DNA of 64,000 bases, taken from CAXBES01 sp963974915. GTDB taxonomy: Bacteria > Bacteroidota > Bacteroidia > Flavobacteriales > Flavobacteriaceae. Where the stretch lies: contig CAXBES010000002.1 of the NCBI GenBank assembly GCA_963974915.1, positions 124,001 through 188,000 of the forward strand. The letters are read 5' to 3'. Every line of letters begins with the position of its first letter. The first letter of the stretch is position 1. Of the stretch, positions 53,020 to 61,916 are shown piece after piece. Both the position numbers and the translations under genes were made by a program. The notes below the pieces were generated by a model. The model was given only the letters and a program-made list of their open reading frames with translations. It did no database searches and was not told the origin of the DNA.

Positions 53020-54681
53020 TTATTGACGGTCGATGATAATTTTCTTTGTGGTTTCAGAATCACCTTCACCATCTACCAAACGTAAAAAATACATTCCTTC
53101 TGAAAATCCATCAACATTGATTAGACTCATCGAATTGGAAGCGTTTCCTTCAATAAGAACCTGCCCTATTGCATTGTAGAAAGTATACGATAAATTAGGA
53201 TAACGATTGTTGAGAATGGTAATTTCACTTGACGCCGGGTTAGGGAAAATCTGCAATGTACCGGTTACTTCAATATCCGGAACGTTCAATAGGTTTTGCA
53301 ACGAACCAATTGTAAACTGCCCGGTATTTATTGGATCTAACCATTCCTTAAGTCGGGAATCCTCTGTGGCACCGGCGTCCCAAGACACGCCAAAACGCCC
53401 ATAAATATCGTAATCGTTATTATTAACAAGACCGTTACAAAATGACTGACCCGCATATAACTGACCAATTAGTCTTCCATTTTGATTGAACAACGGAGAT
53501 CCGGAAGAGCCACTCTCTGTAGTTCCAATTTCCCAACCATCTCCTGTACCCTCAGTAACTCCGCCAATTAACCACACTTCGGTTCCATTGGCATTCTCTT
53601 TAACGGCTCCAGAATCATCCCGACATATTTTCATAATATCCCCATTAGGATGGTGAATTCCTACCTCAAAAACAGGAGGTGTATCAGACATGTCCCAACC
53701 GGAGAATGCGATGTCCCAGGAGCTGGGAATAAGATTGTACAATTCTACGAGTGCAAAGTCGCTCAAGGCATTGCTCGCTTTGTATTCTGCACCACTCATA
53801 GTAAAATTTGTTTGTATATCAACACTGTCTTCGCCGGTCCCACAAACCGGATTAGGGCTCATCCAGTTAAATCTGATTGACCAAAAGGAGGGATCACTAT
53901 TTTCTAAACAATGGTTTGCGGTAAGCAAGTAAGGTGTTTTATCTTCCCGAGTATTATTCATTAACACTGCTGAACATAAATATCCATTGCCCAGACTAAG
54001 TAATGCGACTGTTTTCTTTAAAATATTCTTTTCGTTTTCAAAATCTCCACCTATAGGACAATTTACATCGTAGTTACAATCACCGGAATCATTCAAGCCT
54101 CTGCTACTATCAATCAACTGATTTACCTCCCCCATTCGATACCCATGAATAATACTTCCAATTTCCAATTGAACTTCTTCACTCACATATTCAGGTTCAA
54201 AATATTCGATCCAGATAACATCACCGGTTATAAACCATGAGCCGAAAAGTCGGTTAGGCGTGTTTTCATTATTAGAGATGGTTTTAGACAAATCTGAACC
54301 ATCACCATTGTACAGGTGGAGTCGGGCACCTTCAGGTAAATAAAATTTATCGAACTTGATACTTAGGTTTAAAGCGTTTGGAGATTTAATTCCAACTTGC
54401 CATATTCTGCCACCCTCGGGTAAACTAGTCCAAACTCCATCGTTGACTAGATCGAGGTTTACAGATCGCTCAATTCCATAACGCCATGGGAGACTCTTGT
54501 CAAGGTCATTGATACTGTCTTCTTGGGCAATGTTGTGTAAATTGAGAGGAGGTAGATTAACAGGACTCATCCTGTTGTGAATGTTGTATTTCCAACTAGC
54601 AGGCAATTCTATAACTTCTTCCTGCGAGAAGCAATTCAGAAAGAAAAAAAGAATAAAAGAAAAGAGTAAAATTTTCTTCAT
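53020..54681 (-). CDS. Secreted trypsin-like serine protease with type IX secretion domain
   Basis: 553 residues from the ATG at 54681 (MKKILLF; a longer frame starts at 54699). Signal peptide to about residue 19, an N-terminal propeptide (about 20-180), then a chymotrypsin-fold protease: His in LTANHCLENSD, Asp in NALSDFALVELYN, Ser in TESGSSGSPLFN. This resembles lysyl endopeptidase-type enzymes. The C-terminus is a T9SS type A domain (LQIFPNPASSEITILN...GMYFLRLVDGEGDSETTKKIIIDR). It acts outside the cell on proteins. Confidence 0.88.
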   Translation of the reverse strand: MKKILLFSFILFFFLNCFSQEEVIELPASWKYNIHNRMSPVNLPPLNLHNIAQEDSINDLDKSLPWRYGIERSVNLDLVNDGVWTSLPEGGRIWQVGIKSPNALNLSIKFDKFYLPEGARLHLYNGDGSDLSKTISNNENTPNRLFGSWFITGDVIWIEYFEPEYVSEEVQLEIGSIIHGYRMGEVNQLIDSSRGLNDSGDCNYDVNCPIGGDFENEKNILKKTVALLSLGNGYLCSAVLMNNTREDKTPYLLTANHCLENSDPSFWSIRFNWMSPNPVCGTGEDSVDIQTNFTMSGAEYKASNALSDFALVELYNLIPSSWDIAFSGWDMSDTPPVFEVGIHHPNGDIMKICRDDSGAVKENANGTEVWLIGGVTEGTGDGWEIGTTESGSSGSPLFNQNGRLIGQLYAGQSFCNGLVNNNDYDIYGRFGVSWDAGATEDSRLKEWLDPINTGQFTIGSLQNLLNVPDIEVTGTLQIFPNPASSEITILNNRYPNLSYTFYNAIGQVLIEGNASNSMSLINVDGFSEGMYFLRLVDGEGDSETTKKIIIDRQ

Positions 54682-54757
54682 GTAATGATTAGTTGGCATA
54701 AGTCATTACTAAAATACCTAATTATTTTGAATTCTGTTAATCAAATCGTTACAAATC

Positions 54758-54786
54758 AAAAAACCCCGATAAAGTATCGGGGTTTT
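54758..54786 (-). terminator. Terminator after queA
   Basis: AAAACCCCGATA / TATCGGGGTTTT perfect stem with a 5-base loop, 24 bases past the queA stop on the - strand. Confidence 0.9.
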
Positions 54787-54809
54787 AAAAAATTTATTTT
54801 TTGCTATTC

Positions 54810-55859
54810 TTAGATAATGAGCATCGCATCTCCGTATGTGTAGAAACGATATTTCTCTTTAACAGCTTCAAGGTATGCTTCTTTGATAAAGTCATGTCCG
54901 GCAAATGCAGAGACCATCATCAATAAAGTCGATTTTGGCGTATGGAAGTTCGTTACCATTGCATTGGCAATACTAAAATCATACGGTGGAAAAATAAACT
55001 TATTTGTCCAACCCGAATACGCATTTAGTTTACTATCTGAAGAAACCGAACTCTCAAGAGCTCTCATTGCCGTTGTACCTACTGCACACACTCTTCTTTT
55101 TCGTTCAATTCCGGTGTTAATGATCTGAGCTGCTTTATCGTCGATACTCATTTCCTCAGAATCCATTTTATGCTTTGACAGATCTTCTACTTCAACAGGA
55201 CTAAAGGTTCCTAAACCAACATGTAAAGTGACTTCAGCAAAATTAATACCCTTTATTTCAAGGCGTTTTAAAAGGTGTTTTGAAAAGTGTAAACCGGCCG
55301 TTGGAGCGGCTACTGCACCTTCATTTTTTGCAAAAATAGTTTGATAGCGTTCAGCATCTTCCGGCTCAACGTCTCTTTTTATATACTTTGGAAGTGGTGT
55401 TTCACCAAGTTCGGTTAGTTTATTTCTAAACTCTTCATAAGACCCATCGAATAAGAAACGAAGGGTTCTTCCACGTGAAGTGGTGTTATCTATTACTTCG
55501 GCAACAAGAGATTCGTCATCACCGAAATACAACTTATTTCCAATTCTGATCTTACGTGCAGGGTCAACTAAAACATCCCAAAGGCGAGTTTCCGGATTTA
55601 GTTCACGTAATAAAAATACCTCGATACGCGCACCGGTCTTTTCTTTATTCCCAAACAACCTGGCAGGAAATACTTTGGTATCATTAAGCACTAGTACATC
55701 ATCTTCTTCAAAATAATCGATAAGATCTTTAAACATTTTATGCTCAATAGTCTTTTCTTTCCGATTTAGGACCATTAAACGTGCTTCATCTCTATTATCT
55801 GCAGGATATTCGGCTAAAAGTTCTTCAGGTAAATCGAAGTGAAAATTAGAAAGTTTCAT
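54810..55859 (-). CDS. queA: S-adenosylmethionine:tRNA ribosyltransferase-isomerase
   Basis: 349 residues from the ATG at 55859 (MKLSNFHFDLPEELLAEYPADNRDEARLM, the family start). The frame continues upstream to 55898, but the -7 promoter element (55896-55903) overlaps that point. VLVDPARKIRIG and AAPTAGLHF and the C-terminal MVSAFAG...Y motif are typical. It makes epoxyqueuosine in tRNA. No preQ1 riboswitch was seen in front of it. Confidence 0.96.
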   Translation of the reverse strand: MKLSNFHFDLPEELLAEYPADNRDEARLMVLNRKEKTIEHKMFKDLIDYFEEDDVLVLNDTKVFPARLFGNKEKTGARIEVFLLRELNPETRLWDVLVDPARKIRIGNKLYFGDDESLVAEVIDNTTSRGRTLRFLFDGSYEEFRNKLTELGETPLPKYIKRDVEPEDAERYQTIFAKNEGAVAAPTAGLHFSKHLLKRLEIKGINFAEVTLHVGLGTFSPVEVEDLSKHKMDSEEMSIDDKAAQIINTGIERKRRVCAVGTTAMRALESSVSSDSKLNAYSGWTNKFIFPPYDFSIANAMVTNFHTPKSTLLMMVSAFAGHDFIKEAYLEAVKEKYRFYTYGDAMLII

Positions 55860-55895
55860 TCCCATAGGTGTGTGTGTTTTGGTGTCAAAAAGCTG

Positions 55896-55903
55896 CAAAT
55901 ATA
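55896..55903 (-). promoter_or_regulatory. -7 promoter element of queA
   Basis: TATATTTG on the - strand, exact TAnnTTTG. A TTGAC sequence lies further upstream. It decides the queA start at 55859. Confidence 0.65.
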
Positions 55904-56041
55904 CAACCTCAACATAGGGGTTGTCAAGTAAATGAGCATTTATTATTGGATTAAGCTGCCCTCAATAGGGTGTAAAGGTGTAAGTCCGAACAAAAAACTC
56001 AACAGGAATCATCGCACCCGTCTATTAATCAGTTGCTTACA

Positions 56042-57301
56042 TTAACCCTCAAGCATATCGACGTCAAGCCCCACTTTAGCAATATCCTCCCAAAATGTTG
56101 GAAAGGACTTAGTAACCACCATAGGATCTGCAATTCTAATGGGTACTATCATTGCCATAGGAGCAAATGCCATTGCCATTCTATGATCGTTGTAAGTATC
56201 AATAACGACTGATTTTCTAATCTTTTCTGAAGGCTGCACCGAAATCGAATCTTCGGTGATCAATACTGTGGCTCCCAGCTTTTCCAATTCATTTTTTAGC
56301 GCTGCCAGTCGGTCGGTTTCTTTAATCTTCAAAGTGTGTAAACCCGTTAAGCAACATGCAATCCCTAGTGCGAAGCAAGTAACTGCGATAGTTTGTGCGA
56401 TATCAGGAGTATTGATAAGATTAAGCGAAATGGTTTCAGGAATTGGCGTATTGTTTTTAGTTAAATTAATTGAAGTGTCTTCACTGTTATAAGAGGTTTC
56501 AATTCCGAAGGTTTTGTAAATCTTTGCAATGGCTGCATCGCCCTGAAGACTATTTTTCTTATAGCTCTTTAATGTAATAGAAATAGGGTCTTGTTGTACG
56601 GCAGAAGTTTCAGTAAGGGCTAAAATACTGTAGAAATAGGATGCCGAACTCCAATCTGACTCAACGATAATCGATTGCCCGGGAATTGCTTCCGAAGAAG
56701 AAATACAAATCCTGGTATCCCTAAAACTTGTATTTACCCCTATCTTTTTAAGCAGGGCGAGCGTCATTTTTATATAAGGCACAGAAGTACATTCCCCTTC
56801 TAATAGAATCTCGAGACCGTCGGGAAGTGAGGGTGCAATTAGCATTAATGCCGAAATATATTGGCTACTTACATTCGCCTTTATAGAGACACTTTTTTCT
56901 TTGATCCCACGCCCTTTAATTTTTAATGGCGGATAGCCTTCGGTGTTCTCATAGGTTATTTTCGCTCCTAACTGATGTAACGCATCTACCAGGATCTTAA
57001 TTGGACGCTGTTGCATACGGTCGCTCCCTGTAATAATTACTTCGGAAACGTTTGAAGCAGCAAAATATGCTGTTAAAAATCGCATCGCGGTCCCTGCATG
57101 ATGAATATCCAGGAGTCCGACGCCCTTTTTTAAGCAACTCTGAAGGATTTTCGTATCGTCACTTTCTGAAAGGTTTCCGACGTTTAGTTGCGGATAGAGG
57201 GCTTTTAAGATAAGGAGTCTATTCGATTCACTTTTGGAGCCTGTAATGGAAATGACCGGAAAATTCTCACTCGAATTCTTGCGTTTCAGTGTTGCGATCA
57301 T
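56042..57301 (-). CDS. aroA: 3-phosphoshikimate 1-carboxyvinyltransferase (EPSP synthase)
   Basis: 419 residues of the EPSP synthase fold. ISITGSKSESNRLLILKAL (shikimate-3-phosphate binding), GTAMRFLTAYFA (substrate loop), and C-terminal LKIKETDRLAALKNELEKLGA and TYNDHRMAMAFAPMA are visible. The GTAMR loop has Ala where class I enzymes have Gly-Asn-Ala, as in some divergent Bacteroidetes forms. It is the penultimate core enzyme of aromatic synthesis. It overlaps the following membrane-protein gene's end by 4 bases. Confidence 0.95.
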   Translation of the reverse strand: MIATLKRKNSSENFPVISITGSKSESNRLLILKALYPQLNVGNLSESDDTKILQSCLKKGVGLLDIHHAGTAMRFLTAYFAASNVSEVIITGSDRMQQRPIKILVDALHQLGAKITYENTEGYPPLKIKGRGIKEKSVSIKANVSSQYISALMLIAPSLPDGLEILLEGECTSVPYIKMTLALLKKIGVNTSFRDTRICISSSEAIPGQSIIVESDWSSASYFYSILALTETSAVQQDPISITLKSYKKNSLQGDAAIAKIYKTFGIETSYNSEDTSINLTKNNTPIPETISLNLINTPDIAQTIAVTCFALGIACCLTGLHTLKIKETDRLAALKNELEKLGATVLITEDSISVQPSEKIRKSVVIDTYNDHRMAMAFAPMAMIVPIRIADPMVVTKSFPTFWEDIAKVGLDVDMLEG

Positions 57302-57540
57302 TTCACTTTATTCTTAGATTTCAGTTTTGCTCTAAACTTTCCGAAGGTTACAAAAAAACCATAAATGAAACCGGCTATTAAAACTCCAGCGAGGAATTTC
57401 AGGATATTGACTTCAGAAAAAAAGTCCATATCAAATCCTGAGATCGCCCATTTAAACAGTACGAATAACACAGCGAAAGCCAGGTTTAAAGAAAAAACCG
57501 ATTTCCAAAAACCTTTATGCGAGATAACTTTTTGAAACAT
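57298..57540 (-). CDS. Small two-helix membrane protein of unknown function
   Basis: 80 residues with two hydrophobic segments (SLNLAFAVLFVLFKWAI and ILKFLAGVLIAGFIYGFFVTFG) and a very basic C-terminus. It is coupled to the MazG-like gene before it (TAATG) and to aroA after it, so it belongs to that operon. No family is recognised. Confidence 0.65.
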   Translation of the reverse strand: MFQKVISHKGFWKSVFSLNLAFAVLFVLFKWAISGFDMDFFSEVNILKFLAGVLIAGFIYGFFVTFGKFRAKLKSKNKVK

Positions 57541-57866
57541 TATTTCAATTTTTCGTTACTGTGATGCCTGTCGTGATCACGTTTTGTTTTTAGGTCAAGT
57601 TTCTTGTCGAAAGATTCCTGAAGATCAACGCCGGTCTGATTAGCGAGACAAAGTACTACAAAAAGTACATCGGCTAATTCTTCGCCAAGATCTTTCCCTT
57701 TATCGGTTTCCTTTTCACTTTGTTCTCCGTAACGTCTTGCGATGATCCTGGCAACTTCACCAACTTCTTCGGTGAGTTGTGCCATATTGGTAAGCTCGTT
57801 AAAGTACCGCACCCCGTGTTCCTTGATCCATTTATCTACTTCGAGTTGTGCGTTTTGAATATTCAT
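57540..57866 (-). CDS. MazG-like nucleotide pyrophosphohydrolase
   Basis: 108 residues, all-alpha NTP-PPase fold. The metal-binding acidic motif is LTEEVGEVARIIARRYGEQ (EExxE-type) with GEELADVLFVVLCLANQTGVD (ExxD) further on. A single-domain member that probably hydrolyses (d)NTPs, possibly damaged ones, to monophosphates. Substrate not predictable from sequence. Confidence 0.87.
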   Translation of the reverse strand: MNIQNAQLEVDKWIKEHGVRYFNELTNMAQLTEEVGEVARIIARRYGEQSEKETDKGKDLGEELADVLFVVLCLANQTGVDLQESFDKKLDLKTKRDHDRHHSNEKLK

Positions 57867-57870
57867 AATG

Positions 57871-59856
57871 TTACACTTTAGACAAAACTACTTTTTCTTT
57901 TTCTTTATCGATTAAAAGTTGATAGAATTTTTTAAGATCGTCGTAGATCGTGGCCGGAATAACCGCCTCGTTGATGGATAGTTCTACCGAGATCTGCAAA
58001 ACATCTTCCGCCTGAGACACCATATATCTAAAGTTACCGGCATTTTCAACCAATGCAAAAGCAGCGTTTTCGGGAATAGACTCTACTTTATAACCTTCAG
58101 GAATCTTGAGTTTTACCATATATCGGTTCCGGCGTGAGAACTGAAAATCTATCGGATAATTTCTTACGTCCAGTTTAAAAGGATTTTCTTTTGTTGTTAA
58201 AAACATCAAAGGCGAAAAATAAAGTTTTCCACCTATATTTTCAAGACCTTCGGTGGTTTCAAAATCATAGGATAGCTTGACCGGCTGATACAATACTTGT
58301 AAGTTTTCGAACTCAATGTTAGACAGATCAATCTCCCCTTTATCTTGCTTTAAATTCTGGTGGACCTCTTCAGCACTTAAATTAGCATATCTACCTCTGT
58401 ACGATTCACAAAAATGACCAGTAAATAAGTTCTGAGACGAACCTACAATGTTATCATCCTCATCTATGGTAACATCGAGTAAAATATTTTGTACAGCCGG
58501 TTTCTGCGGGGTTAGAGAGATCCATTCAGAGCTTCCGTCTTCGCGAATCATTCTCCCCTGCCAGTTGAGCAACTTGGGTTGTAAAAGATTAGCTTCGCCC
58601 ATTTTATTTGTGGCATCAAATAAGACAATGCCATTATTTGTTTCAACACCTGCGATCACATAGTTAAATCCGTTTCTTGTTGGCAATATTGGGATCCCAT
58701 TATCTTTAGTACTAACGAGAATAGGGTTTGCTTTTAAGCGAGCATATCTAAACATCGCGGTGAGCAACAAATTGATATCGGCCACATTACCTGTTTGGTC
58801 TTTGTAAGCATCCCGTATTCCATTATTTGTAACGACTCCGGTATACTGATTCCAATTTACTTTTTGTTTTACAAACTCGAAAATGCGGATCATTTTTTCT
58901 TGTGGATCTGTAATTCCGGTTAAAATTGCATCGACATCGTCTTTAAAGAAACTGTTTTTATCTAACTGTCCCCCAAAGCTGGTTGAATTATATATGGATT
59001 TGGTTACTGCTTCCCAACTGGTTGAATAAGTATCTATCGTAGCATTAGGAAAATCTGTATAAGACAACTCAAATTTTAGTGAAGAGCTATAGTTTTCCAA
59101 GTTACCGGCATATGCTTCTTCTTTTAATGCAGGAACATTTTTTAACTCTACCGCGGTGATGTTTTCATAGAAATTCAAACTTCTTGAACCATTCTGTCCA
59201 GAACTTGCCAGCGCTACATTTCGTTCTCTTCTATCGGTATCGATCTTTAATGGAAGCCAACCTTTCTGATGTGTTTTATAGTTAAAATACTCGGGAGCAT
59301 CAAAACGAAGGTCTACATAATTAACGGGAATCTTTTCTTGAAAACGATACTCTGTGATATCGGCTATAAATGGAGATTTTATAGTGTACTTTAGTTCGAT
59401 CACACATCCTTCCTGAACATTAGGCATAGTAAATTTAACCACGTTTACATATTTTGATGCTTCTTCTTCGAAGATGCCGTTATTTCTCAATTTTTCTTCC
59501 TGGATCTTTCCGGAAGCATCTAAATAATAGGTTACCGCCTTTAATCCTGAAATATCCTCTTTATCATTTCCTTCTCCTCTATATAAGTTTATTCGTTTAC
59601 TCGCCCAGTCGTAACCTTCCTTGTTATAGATCTTGATTCTCTCAAAGACTTCGGTTAGCACGGTGAAACCGCTACTCTCATTAAACGGGTAGTAGGTTCG
59701 GTATTCTCTATAAAGTATAGCAGCGTTAGCGTCCTTTTCTAAAGGGTGAACTTTTTCACTCAATTCTTCTTCGGAAACTTTTCCGAATTTATAATTTTGA
59801 GCCAAAGATGTTACGCTCAACATCGTAATTACAGCTAATAAATATGCGGTTTTCAT
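57871..59856 (-). CDS. Exported DUF3857/transglutaminase-like protein, copy 1
   Basis: 661 residues with a signal peptide (AYLLAVITMLSVTSLAQN). DUF3857 (about 50-230) is followed by a transglutaminase-like core (about 290-430; KDQTGNVADINLLLTAMFRYARLKANPIL, NYVIAGVETNNGIVLFDAT). The catalytic Cys position is Val (GNVAD) and the His position is Asn (FNYV), so the protease-like triad is lost. A C-terminal DUF3858-type domain follows. Role unknown; family members are often encoded in tandem in Bacteroidetes. Confidence 0.85.
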   Translation of the reverse strand: MKTAYLLAVITMLSVTSLAQNYKFGKVSEEELSEKVHPLEKDANAAILYREYRTYYPFNESSGFTVLTEVFERIKIYNKEGYDWASKRINLYRGEGNDKEDISGLKAVTYYLDASGKIQEEKLRNNGIFEEEASKYVNVVKFTMPNVQEGCVIELKYTIKSPFIADITEYRFQEKIPVNYVDLRFDAPEYFNYKTHQKGWLPLKIDTDRRERNVALASSGQNGSRSLNFYENITAVELKNVPALKEEAYAGNLENYSSSLKFELSYTDFPNATIDTYSTSWEAVTKSIYNSTSFGGQLDKNSFFKDDVDAILTGITDPQEKMIRIFEFVKQKVNWNQYTGVVTNNGIRDAYKDQTGNVADINLLLTAMFRYARLKANPILVSTKDNGIPILPTRNGFNYVIAGVETNNGIVLFDATNKMGEANLLQPKLLNWQGRMIREDGSSEWISLTPQKPAVQNILLDVTIDEDDNIVGSSQNLFTGHFCESYRGRYANLSAEEVHQNLKQDKGEIDLSNIEFENLQVLYQPVKLSYDFETTEGLENIGGKLYFSPLMFLTTKENPFKLDVRNYPIDFQFSRRNRYMVKLKIPEGYKVESIPENAAFALVENAGNFRYMVSQAEDVLQISVELSINEAVIPATIYDDLKKFYQLLIDKEKEKVVLSKV

Positions 59857-59875
59857 AATGTGATTTTTATTTAAG

Positions 59876-61903
59876 TTAGGCCTTTATCAATACAATTTTT
59901 TCTTTTTCTTTTTCTACGATCAGGTCGAATAGAGATTTAACATATTCATAATCCTGAGCAACGATAATAGGGGTATTCACTTCCAATGCAACCGAAACTT
60001 GTAAATTCGTACCAGCTTCCTGGACAAGATAAGTGTACGAAATCGTATCATCGGTAAGATTGGCTTTAGCTCCGGTAGGAATAGTACCTACTTTATATCC
60101 TTCAGGGATTTTAATTGTTATAGTAAATTTATGACTCTTCGGATAATCGAAGAACAGAGGATATGTTCGCGATTCTTCTTTAAATGGATTTTCAGACCGT
60201 GCAAAGAAAAGCATGGGAGAAATGTAAATCTCTCCATTGAGATTTTCTACTAAGGAAGTAGATTGCGCTTCATAGCTTCTGGTAATATTTGGCTTTAGGG
60301 TGTTAAGTTCATCCACCTTAAAATCACTGATAGTAACATCTTCCGAATTCTTATCAATTCCTTTGATCTGGGATTCGACATTTGTATTCGCATATTTATC
60401 TCTATAATCTTTTGCATAATGTTGCCCTAATCTTTCTCTAACCTTAATATTTGCAATATCATTTGAGATTTCGGCCTGAACATAGGTAAGTTTTTTCGAA
60501 GTATAATTAGGATAGAGTCCAACCCAATTAGATGTCCCGTCCGGTCTAATAAGTCTTCCTTGCCAGTTCATTGCTCTTTCGGGTAATAACCCAACATTTG
60601 AAGTAGGGTCTGTTGCATCTAATAAATAAAGTTTTCCACCGGATTCCACGCCTGCAACCACATAATTGAAACCATATCGTGTAGGAAACACAGGTATCCC
60701 GTTTTCACGAGTACTTATCAAAAGAGGGTTCGCATTTAAGTTTACCGAACGCAACATAGAGATAAGCATGAGGTTAACATCGCCAGAATTCCCAACACCT
60801 TCTTTATATGCCTTTCTAACACCAAATTCCGGGAAGAATCCATGACCATTATTCCATTTTACCTTCGACTTGGCCAAGGACAAAAGTACACTCATTTTAC
60901 TAAGAGGGTCGTCGTTTCCTGCAATGGCAGTTGCAACATCTTCCTGGAAATAGTCTGTTTTGTTTAGCTCATTTACGAAATTATCATTCTCATAAATGCT
61001 TTTTGTCACCGCTTCCCAATCTGTTGCATACGGTTTTGGGACTCCATCGGGATCGTTGATCATTATGAGTTCCCAAATCGATTTAGCCTTATAATTATCG
61101 AGATTATCTACGTAACCTTCATCTTTTAAAGGCGGAACATTGGTTTCATCTAAGGTATATTTCTTTTCTTTATAAGTAACCAATCTGCTTCCGTAGCCTT
61201 TGTTTCTATCTGAACCGAAAGAATTGTAATCTACGGTTCCCAATCCGCTTCTTCCTCTTATTTCAATCTTGACATCTTTAGATTCTTCATCAAACTGAAA
61301 ACTTAGGTTAGATTGTGGATTATTATAGTTTCTGAAAACATAGAACTCCGGAACTTTGATCTCAACGAACTCTTTCTTTATCGGAATTTCATATTGAAGA
61401 TCTACGTTGTCGATACTGTAAAATGGAGATGTGATCTTATATTCGTATTCAATTACAGAGCCGGGTTTTAAGTTTGGCATTGTAAACTTATGTCCTTTAT
61501 AGTAGTTGTTAATTCGTTCTTCAAAGACTCCGTCACTTCCTAATTTGTCTTTTTCTATAGACCCGTCAACAAGGTTATAAGTCACTCCTTTAATTGTACT
61601 GATCTCCTCCCGATCTTCGTTGTAATTATATACTTTCACGCCTCGAGTTCCCCAGTTATATCCTTCAGGATTATAAATTTTTATCCTTTCGTAAACTTCG
61701 GTATTTAAAGTAAAGCCAATACTTTGCTGAAATGAATAATAGACTTTGTATTCACGATATAAAACAGTTGCATCTGCATCGGGATAAGCGGGGTTTACTT
61801 TTTCCTGAAGCTCCTCTTTTGATACTTTCCCGAATTTATAATTCTGTGAATAGGCAAAAGTAGAAAGCAAAAAAGATAATAGTAGTAATGTCGAGAATTT
61901 CAT
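59876..61903 (-). CDS. Exported DUF3857/transglutaminase-like protein, copy 2
   Basis: 675 residues from the ATG at 61903 (MKFSTLLLLSFLL; the frame extends to 61936). Signal peptide to about residue 19. It shares the same layout as copy 1: KFGKVSKEELQEKV near the N-terminus, DUF3857, transglutaminase-like core with GNSGDVNLMLISMLRSVNLNANPL and FNYVVAGVESGGKLYLLDAT, and C-terminal IPEGYKVGTIP. Catalytic Cys is replaced by Ser and His by Asn. It is 13 bases after copy 3. Confidence 0.85.
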   Translation of the reverse strand: MKFSTLLLLSFLLSTFAYSQNYKFGKVSKEELQEKVNPAYPDADATVLYREYKVYYSFQQSIGFTLNTEVYERIKIYNPEGYNWGTRGVKVYNYNEDREEISTIKGVTYNLVDGSIEKDKLGSDGVFEERINNYYKGHKFTMPNLKPGSVIEYEYKITSPFYSIDNVDLQYEIPIKKEFVEIKVPEFYVFRNYNNPQSNLSFQFDEESKDVKIEIRGRSGLGTVDYNSFGSDRNKGYGSRLVTYKEKKYTLDETNVPPLKDEGYVDNLDNYKAKSIWELIMINDPDGVPKPYATDWEAVTKSIYENDNFVNELNKTDYFQEDVATAIAGNDDPLSKMSVLLSLAKSKVKWNNGHGFFPEFGVRKAYKEGVGNSGDVNLMLISMLRSVNLNANPLLISTRENGIPVFPTRYGFNYVVAGVESGGKLYLLDATDPTSNVGLLPERAMNWQGRLIRPDGTSNWVGLYPNYTSKKLTYVQAEISNDIANIKVRERLGQHYAKDYRDKYANTNVESQIKGIDKNSEDVTISDFKVDELNTLKPNITRSYEAQSTSLVENLNGEIYISPMLFFARSENPFKEESRTYPLFFDYPKSHKFTITIKIPEGYKVGTIPTGAKANLTDDTISYTYLVQEAGTNLQVSVALEVNTPIIVAQDYEYVKSLFDLIVEKEKEKIVLIKA

Positions 61904-61916
61904 TAGATGGTTAATT

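Noticed and set aside
55860..56041. preQ1 riboswitch before queA
   Set aside because: No preQ1 aptamer-like stem and A-rich tail could be aligned. The region shows only a TAnnTTTG promoter and short unstructured leader.
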